This document shows positions 56,880-64,000 of a stretch of DNA of 64,000 nt, in pieces. The DNA lies in assembly GCA_018806985.1 (NCBI GenBank), contig JADANN010000099.1:3567501-3631500 (forward strand), read 5' to 3'. How positions within the stretch are numbered: position 1 is the first letter of the stretch; every line of letters starts with the position of its first letter. Under the pieces are notes generated by a model, which was given only the letters and a program-made list of their open reading frames with translations, searched no databases and had not been told where the DNA came from. The stretch is from Angiostrongylus vasorum (lineage: Eukaryota; Nematoda; Chromadorea; Rhabditida; Metastrongylidae). Made by a program: the position numbers and the translations under genes.

Positions 56880-57170
56880 AAAGAATGGTGCCTCCACCTT
56901 AAACTTAAATGCGATGGCGAGGCTTGGTATCGACTCCTGCTCCATTACCTGTCTTTTGATTGGCACAAAATATTTTCTAGATCACTTAAGGGTTTAGGAG
57001 CTTAGACACTTTTTCAAGGAGTTATGAGTTGTAGCGTTAACAAATCGTATATATTTATTTTTCCTTCATTTTGCACGAGGAACTCGAAAATAGCCTATAT
57101 TGCAGAGTCGTTCGGTAGGTTTGTTTAGGACGAGGTAACACCGAATGACTCTATTACATGCGCGGCTTTT
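56880..57170 (-). pseudogene. PLE RT fragment
   Basis: Minus strand. Sequences GGTATCGACTCCTGCTCCATT and GGAACTCGAAAATAGCCTATATTGCAGAGTCG match the RT motif A to motif 4 region of 61560-61820. The motif A codon reads Gly here (SFGVT). Heavily decayed, with a deletion in the middle. Confidence 0.6.
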
Positions 57171-57332
57171 TCTGATCGGAGCGAATTCCATTCATCATCT
57201 TATGTGAGTGGCATAGGGGTGCTGTCACTCTTCATAAAAAGTAAATAGCGCTGCCAAACAAGCTAGAGCTTGGTTTGCACATTAGTTTGCTAAGAACAGA
57301 AAATATTAGGGATAAAGCTATGTAACAATACG

Positions 57333-57380
57333 TCTAGGCTCTGAAGCAGGCGAACTCGTCGAAGCGTAAGCCATCGAACG
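57333..57380 (+). ncRNA. degenerate ribozyme-like core in PLE remnant
   Basis: CTAGGCTCTGAAGCAGGCGAACTCGTCGAAGCGTAAGCC keeps the layout, but A9 is C, GAAA is GAAG and GTC is GTA. A remnant, not expected to function. Confidence 0.4.
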
Positions 57381-57806
57381 TCAATAACACGCGTTAGCAA
57401 TCTCGTTTCACTCCATTAAGGATGCTTCAAAAACCCACCAATTGATTGGCTAACAGTTCAGTGTTATCAATGGTTCACTACAACTGGAGATGTTCTTGAG
57501 CTAAGATTGCCAGTGAGAGTTTTTGTCGTTACCGCGGTCTCCTAAACTGAGCATGGAGTTCGAACTTTTCATCCTTAAGCCTGGTTCAATTCTTAACGGT
57601 GTGATAAATCACTGCCACCTTGGTGCGACGTAGTCACAGGCTGGAAAATATTTGGAAAACCATAGCTCTTCGGAGAAGACAGTCCTCCCTAGATGAAGAT
57701 TTTTTGCGTTCGCAAAATTATTTGTGATTCGTGAGGATACAACATTCAAGGATTGAAGCAAATGTACAGCTTTTTGTTCTCCGTAGTGCAAAAAAGCATT
57801 TCTGAA
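57381..57806. other. no recognisable feature
   Basis: Unassigned DNA left of the palindrome. No PLE endonuclease was found here, so the PLE truncated at 61213 does not continue on this side. Confidence 0.45.
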
Positions 57807-59434
57807 TTCCCTTTATTATATAGTTGAATACATAGAAATCCTCACATGGTGTCTACAGAGATTTTTTTGTGAGAAATTTTAAGAACGATGAAAACGTTAC
57901 TAGAAGACTATGCTAAGATGGTTTTACGATAGTTTGTCGTTGGTATCACATTGAAGAAGCTAGCATGGAAGGAACTGAATCGGCAAGGGGCGGTCTAGAA
58001 ATGGAGTGCAGAATGGATGGCGTGAAAATCTACTTAGTAATTAGTTGGAAGAGACACAAAAGTATGAAATGGAAGCTCTTCTCCTCTGTGTGGCACTTTG
58101 CCAAGTCTTAAAAAACGTAACGGTCGTTCTTCTTCACTATCACAGATCGTTTCACTGTTTAAAGATCTTATGTAGAGCATTGCAGCCGTGTTGGTGGACT
58201 TTGCTGGACAGCTTTCACAAGTGGGAAGGATTTTACGCTTTAAGTGACAGCTTTATTTAAGGACGCACTTGAAAATTATATGAACGTAATAGTTTGCCGA
58301 AATGCTAGTGCTGCTCGACATTGATATAAAACGGGCATCCTTCCAAGAGTGTTACTTACCCGCTTCCGTACCCATTGAGCGATCGGAACCTACTGAGAAC
58401 CTTTAGTATCCTAATGAGGAGAGAGTATGAAGTAGGAATGAAATAAGCTGCTCAAACTTTTACTCCAGTAATGGGTCACTGTGTAGTTGGAGAGACAATA
58501 GCAAGTGTGGTTCTGTGTTTGCTGAGAGATCGTTCATCTTTTTCGTTATATTCATCAGCTCCTTTAGGCTTCTTAGCACAGTCGCGTGTATAGGTCTTTG
58601 TATAGGTACTATTCTACTCTTTAATTCCATCCATTACAGGGTTCTTAAAAAAAGTTGTTAGTACAATAATTCCACGTCGCCTTCACAGTACCATTCTTCA
58701 AACGTACAAATGAATCTTTCGAGTCATTTTTCAAGTCTTCTTGATACCAAAATAGCGGTGGAAACTAACGCATGTTCTTTTTCCAACTTCATTTAAATCC
58801 TGACTTCGTTCAAAAAACGGAGTAGTGCCTGTCTGAACGGAAATTTCAAGAACGACGTCGCAGAGACGGTTTATTGCTCTAAATTTCTGGAATTTCGTAA
58901 GTGTTTGCAAGTACAGCAGAGTGATAATTCGGTGAGAAATAGGTCTTTTATTTCGTGCTAACGAAATAGACTTGCGACTGCCGCATCCGCTTAATTCAGT
59001 TATCCGTCACTGTTCCATTGGGCATCCTTCATTCGATAACAATGATCAGTACAGAATTAAGGACTCACACACTTTTATTCGATTCCTCTTTTCATGGAAA
59101 GAATTTTGGAACGAAATTAGAGAACACACTTTCCTTCTCTTCCCCTTCCTTCCAGTCCAATCTAAACCCTAGTTTGACAGCTGTGATTTCCGAACTGCTG
59201 GGAGTTTTGCTGCATTTTCCGCCATTTACTCTAGAAGGGTGTCAACGGACATATTGGGAGCGGTCTTTGTCAACTACAACCGTGACCTTCTCATAGATTT
59301 GTGGGATGGAAGATTTCGCTTATAAAAAACAATGTATTTGTGGTTGATAAATCCTATTGAGATTCCCCACCACATTTGCATTCTATTTATGAATTTACTA
59401 AGCTAGTGAGCGTTGTTAGTGAGTATTAGGTAGA
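57807..59434 (+). repeat. palindrome, left arm (1,628 bp)
   Basis: Reverse complement of 59587-61213 with only about seven differences seen by eye: T/C near 57812, G/A near 58980, and five single-base length differences in homopolymers (near 57868, 57988, 58110, 58644 and 58907). It encodes no recognisable protein; open frames are short and mirrored in the other arm. Confidence 0.92.
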
Positions 59435-59586
59435 TAAGGGAACAGAAGCGAGGAAAAGCTCTGCGGTGCTACATCCGCCGACGACGAACTCTCTTCAAGC
59501 TTTTTTCGAGGGCCCTGAATCCTTCCAGAGCCAGCTGATAACATGTTCGTTTGTAAATCATTATGTCGCTTTTGTGATACAATTCA
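59435..59586. other. palindrome spacer (152 bp)
   Basis: Unique sequence between the arms, fairly GC-rich compared with its surroundings (GCTACATCCGCCGACGACG at 59470). No coding sequence or further symmetry seen. Confidence 0.85.
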
Positions 59587-61213
59587 CTACCTAATACTCA
59601 CTAACAACGCTCACTAGCTTAGTAAATTCATAAATAGAATGCAAATGTGGTGGGGAATCTCAATAGGATTTATCAACCACAAATACATTGTTTTTTATAA
59701 GCGAAATCTTCCATCCCACAAATCTATGAGAAGGTCACGGTTGTAGTTGACAAAGACCGCTCCCAATATGTCCGTTGACACCCTTCTAGAGTAAATGGCG
59801 GAAAATGCAGCAAAACTCCCAGCAGTTCGGAAATCACAGCTGTCAAACTAGGGTTTAGATTGGACTGGAAGGAAGGGGAAGAGAAGGAAAGTGTGTTCTC
59901 TAATTTCGTTCCAAAAATTCTTTCCATGAAAAGAGGAATCGAATAAAAGTGTGTGAGTCCTTAATTCTGTACTGATCATTGTTATCGAATGAAGGATGCC
60001 CAATGGAACAGTGACGGATAACTGAATTAAGCGGATGCGGTAGTCGCAAGTCTATTTCGTTAGCACGAAATAAAAGACCTATTTCTCACCGAATTATCAC
60101 TCTGCTGTACTTTGCAAACACTTACGAAATTCCAGAAATTTAGAGCAATAAACCGTCTCTGCGACGTCGTTCTTGAAATTTCCGTTCAGACAGGCACTAC
60201 TCCGTTTTTTGAACGAAGTCAGGATTTAAATGAAGTTGGAAAAAGAACATGCGTTAGTTTCCACCGCTATTTTGGTATCAAGAAGACTTGAAAAATGACT
60301 CGAAAGATTCATTTGTACGTTTGAAGAATGGTACTGTGAAGGCGACGTGGAATTATTGTACTAACAACTTTTTTTTAAGAACCCTGTAATGGATGGAATT
60401 AAAGAGTAGAATAGTACCTATACAAAGACCTATACACGCGACTGTGCTAAGAAGCCTAAAGGAGCTGATGAATATAACGAAAAAGATGAACGATCTCTCA
60501 GCAAACACAGAACCACACTTGCTATTGTCTCTCCAACTACACAGTGACCCATTACTGGAGTAAAAGTTTGAGCAGCTTATTTCATTCCTACTTCATACTC
60601 TCTCCTCATTAGGATACTAAAGGTTCTCAGTAGGTTCCGATCGCTCAATGGGTACGGAAGCGGGTAAGTAACACTCTTGGAAGGATGCCCGTTTTATATC
60701 AATGTCGAGCAGCACTAGCATTTCGGCAAACTATTACGTTCATATAATTTTCAAGTGCGTCCTTAAATAAAGCTGTCACTTAAAGCGTAAAATCCTTCCC
60801 ACTTGTGAAAGCTGTCCAGCAAAGTCCACCAACACGGCTGCAATGCTCTACATAAGATCTTTAAACAGTGAAACGATCTGTGATAGTGAAGAAGAACGAC
60901 CGTTACGTTTTTAAGACTTGGCAAAGTGCCACACAGAGGAGAAGAGCTTCCATTTCATACTTTTGTGTCTCTTCCAACTAATTACTAAGTAGATTTTCAC
61001 GCCATCCATTCTGCACTCCATTTCTAGACCGCCCCCTTGCCGATTCAGTTCCTTCCATGCTAGCTTCTTCAATGTGATACCAACGACAAACTATCGTAAA
61101 ACCATCTTAGCATAGTCTTCTAGTAACGTTTTCATCGTTCTTAAAATTTCTCACAAAAAATCTCTGTAGACACCATGTGAGGATTTCTATGTATTCAACT
61201 ATATAATGAAGGG
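59587..61213 (-). repeat. palindrome, right arm (1,627 bp)
   Basis: Mirror of the left arm. Its outer end (ATATAATGAAGGG) lies exactly where the PLE reading frame loses homology with other PLE copies, so the arm boundary and the PLE truncation coincide. No direct repeat flanks the palindrome. Confidence 0.92.
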
Positions 61214-62440
61214 ACTCCCTCTCTGCTCTCTTCCCATGCACACGTTGGTTGCTGTTCGAAACATGTTTCTTACAAGCGGCCTTTTCGTGTGAAAGGAGAA
61301 GTAATGAACCAAGATGTCTTTACTACTTGGCTTTCGGTACCACTTCGTATTGTTCCCATTTTCTGACGGGTTAATTTGGACGTTCAGGAATTGAAGCCAG
61401 TTTTCCTTCGGTTTCTCACGGGTGAACTTGATGTACTCTGACTGTTCGTTCAACAACTCGAAACACTTGTTCATTTCCTCTTGTGTTGAGCAAGAGACAA
61501 AACAGTCATCTATATATCCAATGTAGAGTGACGGCCCGAGATTGGTCACTGGTGCTTCCACTTTGGACGTAAACGCAATGGCAAGACTTGGTGCCAGTCT
61601 CTGTCCCATTGTCAACCCTCTTATTTGAGCGTAGTACTTTCCGGACCATCTGAAGATTGAGCAGCTCAAGCATTCTTTTAAGAGTGTCATTAACTGCTCT
61701 ATCTTATAGCCATACATGTTTATTTGTCCTTCGCGTTGTGTAAGGAGTTCGAATATGGTTTGCATTGCGGAGTCATTCGACGCATTTGTATAAAAGGCGG
61801 TAACGTGGAAGGACTCTATCACGTACGCGCTGTTGGACTGCGCAGAACGTAGACGATCCAGAAACATCTGGGTATTCGTAAGATTGGCTGAAATGTGTTT
61901 CAACAGCAGGGTAAGTATTAGGGTTGAAAACCACGTTATCCTATCCGTTGGCCCGTCTACACAGCTAATGATAGGTCTAACTTTAAACAATGATGGATCG
62001 GTAGACGCAAGAACATCGCTGGATACTAACTGATGAGTTTTTATAAGCAAGCGCAAGACGGGACATGTTGGTAAGTCAACTTTTAGTTGAGAGATAACTG
62101 ATTGTTTTAAACCTGCAGCCCTTGCCATTTTGACCCATTCGTGGTTCAATTTTCGGTATTTACTTTTAATCTCCTTCTCAGATGATGGGCGATAAAGTGA
62201 AGCATCTTCAAGATGCTTTCTCGTTATCTCAACAACTAACTGATGGTTAATTAAGACAAACTTTCCACCCTTATCACTAACGGATAGTCTTACGTTTTTT
62301 TTCAACCTTATCAGCTCTCGTGCCTCACGCATACCTCGATTTTGCACTTCAGTGAGGTTGGAGCTGTATTTTCGCAGGATAGTGATTAAGGACTTTGAAA
62401 GTTTCATTAGTAAACATCCGGAATTTAAAATGAACTTCAT
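61199..62440 (-). pseudogene. PLE reverse transcriptase, 413-codon open frame, Asp to His in motif A
   Basis: The longest open frame in the window. On the minus strand: SDKGGKFVLI (RT1), RPIISCVDGPTDRI (RT2), ESFHVTAFYTN (RT3/motif A), RGLTMGQRLAPSLAIAF (RT4), YIGYIDDCFV (RT5, catalytic D-D intact), FLNVQINPSENGN and KWYRKPSSKD (RT6-7). PLE RTs have Asp before V-T in motif A; here it is His (codon 61805-61807), so the enzyme should be inactive even though the frame is open. The GIY-YIG endonuclease that normally follows is absent because the frame runs into the palindrome at 61213; the last 10-12 residues come from the arm. Upstream coding continues to 63255 in the same element. Confidence 0.85.
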
Positions 62441-63255
62441 TATTGTGCTCTTGTTGTCTAAAGAACGGCTGAGGAAATGGTGTTCTTGATAGGGCCCCCC
62501 ACTTGTTGTTCGCGCCTATTTTGCCTTTCATCTCTAGCTTTTTTTGCAGAGTCTGTCTTGATGTTCATGTAAACTACATGCGACCCTACGCAAGGCTATC
62601 TTAGAAATGGGTTCAGATGGTGAGGAACTCGGTCCCAATTCTAATAACGAGTGCGCACTCTCTGGTAGAGTCATGCCTCTTAACACGGTTAGCCTTGAAT
62701 TTTCTTGCCCATTATTTTTTCCTACTGTGACTTGTTTGATGTTCGTTAGCGGTATTTCTGTGCGCTCTTGAAGCCGTGTTATGCGATTTACTCAGAAGGT
62801 CTTCGAATTTTCCTCGCAAAGTTACTTTAGCATTAGACTTGATAGAGTTGCAAATCAACACTGACCCACCCACTATTCTCCTCCAGAGGCGCTCCTCCAA
62901 ATAGTGAGCACAAAAGTTTTCCTTCGTCTCGCACTTCTTCCACTTGGCGAACATCTGGTTTTGTCGGCTTCGTAGGCAGGTGCGTAGTATTCGCAATTCT
63001 ACGTCCAGTACTCGGTGACTGTCTTCTGGCAGTCCGCATATATCGTATAGTGGTCTTCGTTTGATGAAGTTCGGGACGACTCGGTGTTTTAGACAGCGGC
63101 GGAGAAAGTGTAATCACTGTCGGGCTAAGACGATCTTTTGTCTTAGTGACAGCACTTCTTTTACATGTCGGAAGTATCGAGCTGGTACGTCTCGTAATAA
63201 ATCCCACGACCTACTTTCTATTAACCTTGGCATTGATCAGATTCATTCTTGTTGA
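62441..63255 (-). pseudogene. PLE N-terminal region, interrupted
   Basis: Minus strand, upstream of RT. From right to left: NAKVNRKS (about 63210), KIVLARQ-stop-LHFLRRCLKHRVVPNF (TGA at about 63110), then RILRTCLRSRQNQMF and RRIVGGSVLICNS (62996-62712), and LTVLRGMTLPESAHSLLELG (about 62650), which matches the conserved PLE pre-RT motif. Stops and frame changes separate the parts. Confidence 0.65.
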
Positions 63256-63532
63256 GCAAACGCCAGGTGTTATTTTATCCTTTATTCACGATCAAGCTGA
63301 CGTTTCGGCTTATTTCGCCTTTCTCAGAGCCTGGAAAGATCAAGCTGACTGCAATCTACACGGTCAAATGCCTCCATAACCAAATAGAGAAGACGCTAAA
63401 CCAAAATTTCAATCACATTGAACACAAAATAGCTTTTTGCACACTCACCGCGTTCTATGAGCCCTCCACTGGAAATGTCGCGTGGAGACCAACCGCACAG
63501 GACTCACATGGAAGCGTAATGTCCCCATTCCA
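63240..63532 (-). mobile_element. PLE 3' terminal region adjoining a PLE 5' end
   Basis: Non-coding terminus shared with 28915-29220 and 17222-17400. It connects the endonuclease at 63533-63862 with the start of the next PLE ORF at 63255, so a 3' end sits directly upstream of a second element in the same orientation. Tandem head-to-tail copies sharing a pLTR are usual for Penelope-like elements. Confidence 0.68.
63292..63341 (-). ncRNA. ribozyme-like motif with broken core
   Basis: Minus strand: CTGAGAAAGGCGAAATAAGCCGAAACGTCAGC. Stem II (GGC/GCC) and GAAACGTC are intact, but CUGANGA has become CUGAGAA, so the N7-G8 part is disturbed. Placed in the 3' end of the PLE at the same position as the others. 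Confidence 0.45.
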
Positions 63533-63862
63533 TCAGAATAACAGGCTTATATACTGTCCAATATCACGCGTGATAATGAGGCATTCTTCCCTGCGGTTCA
63601 TTTTCGGATTTCTGGAGCTAATCCAGAACGCCTCGAGAGTTTTGCGCGCTTGTGTTCGCGGTTCCCGTGTGAGGATCGTGACCTGTACTTGAAAGTCGTC
63701 CCTGTTATATCTCTGAGTCCTATGCGTGCGTAGTGGAGTGTTTGGTTTACGTCTGCCGACTAGGTGTTCCCTTATGCGGACATAGAGTGGTCTGCCCGTT
63801 TCGCCAATGTATTCATCTCCGCACGCCTTACAGGAGATCAGATATACTGTAGAAATCGCCAA
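63533..63862 (-). CDS. PLE GIY-YIG endonuclease domain
   Basis: 109 open codons. STVYLISCKACGDEYIGETG, PLYVRIREHL, NTPLRTHRTQRYNRDDF and EAFWISSRNPKMN cover the domain, with GIY-YIG residues, the RxxEH region and the active-site Glu and Asn present. Length is that of the complete domain. It has no RT upstream: at about 63855 the sequence switches to PLE in the opposite orientation. It is thus an orphan domain. Confidence 0.78.
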   Translation of the reverse strand: MAISTVYLISCKACGDEYIGETGRPLYVRIREHLVGRRKPNTPLRTHRTQRYNRDDFQVQVTILTREPRTQARKTLEAFWISSRNPKMNRREECLIITRDIGQYISLLF

Positions 63863-64000
63863 ATTAACCTGTCAGAAAATGGCTACATTACGAAGTGGTC
63901 CCGAAAGCCAAGTAGTAAAAGCATCGTGGTTCATTACCTTTCCTCTCACCCCTCTCACAAGAAAAGTGCGCTTGTAAGAAACATGTTTCCAACAGCAACC
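63857..64000 (+). pseudogene. PLE RT C-terminal fragment, plus strand (runs off window)
   Basis: Plus-strand QINLSENGYITKWSRKPSS and HKKSALVRNMFPTA match the RT end at 61260-61420 and 29871-29990. The frame is open to the window edge. Abuts the minus-strand endonuclease at about 63855. Confidence 0.72.

Noticed and set aside
59018..59296. 92-codon frame in the palindrome arm
   Set aside because: No motif, and its mirror image exists in the other arm. Arm identity alone would keep such frames open.
1..64000. CRISPR array or bacterial operon
   Set aside because: No regularly spaced identical repeats, no compact bacterial gene order; every recognisable protein is from a eukaryotic transposable element.

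Overview
The window reads as repeat-dense, AT-rich nuclear DNA from an animal, most likely a parasitic nematode of the strongylid/hookworm type. That placement is an inference from element types: an envelope-bearing BEL/Pao retrotransposon, Penelope-like elements (PLEs) with a GIY-YIG endonuclease, RTE-type LINEs of a protein style I associate with hookworm genomes, and mariner transposons. No host protein-coding gene and no rRNA, tRNA or CRISPR locus could be supported. Short ORFs outside the elements mostly look like chance or antisense frames.

Layout. 1-3.1 kb: head-to-head PLE terminal fragments carrying hammerhead-ribozyme-like motifs, then tRNA-derived SINEs, one with a perfect 13-bp target-site duplication. 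3.1-13.8 kb: a mariner (minus strand) split by a complete 9.7-kb BEL/Pao element, also minus strand, with two ~835-bp LTRs, gag with three CCHC knuckles, protease, RT, RNase H, integrase and a degraded envelope-like gene. 13.8-28 kb: SINEs, more PLE ends, a second mariner (20.9-21.8 kb), and an unrecognised minus-strand reading region with a possible membrane segment (25.8-26.7 kb). 28.9-30.2 kb: PLE 3' half (RT tail, endonuclease, ribozyme-like terminus). 30.2-52.5 kb: LINE 3' ends, SINEs, a PLE endonuclease relic and a short tandem repeat, separated by long stretches with nothing recognisable. 52.5-56.5 kb: a PLE relic and a nearly full-length but frameshifted RTE LINE. 57.8-61.2 kb: a 3.4-kb palindrome with two ~1.63-kb arms that are almost identical. 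61.2-64 kb: a PLE with a 413-codon RT reading frame, cut off at the palindrome, plus a second PLE end and a PLE piece in opposite orientation at the window edge.

How the parts relate. The autonomous elements (BEL, PLE, RTE, mariner) would supply the enzymes that move themselves; the SINEs presumably depended on LINE machinery. Most enzymes are visibly broken: the BEL RT has YVGN where YVDN is expected, the PLE RT has His for the motif A Asp, both mariners have altered catalytic residues, and the integrase has two in-frame stops beside catalytic positions. The most notable structures are the ribozyme-like motifs at PLE ends, the repeated head-to-head PLE junctions, the near-perfect palindrome, and the envelope-like gene of the BEL element.
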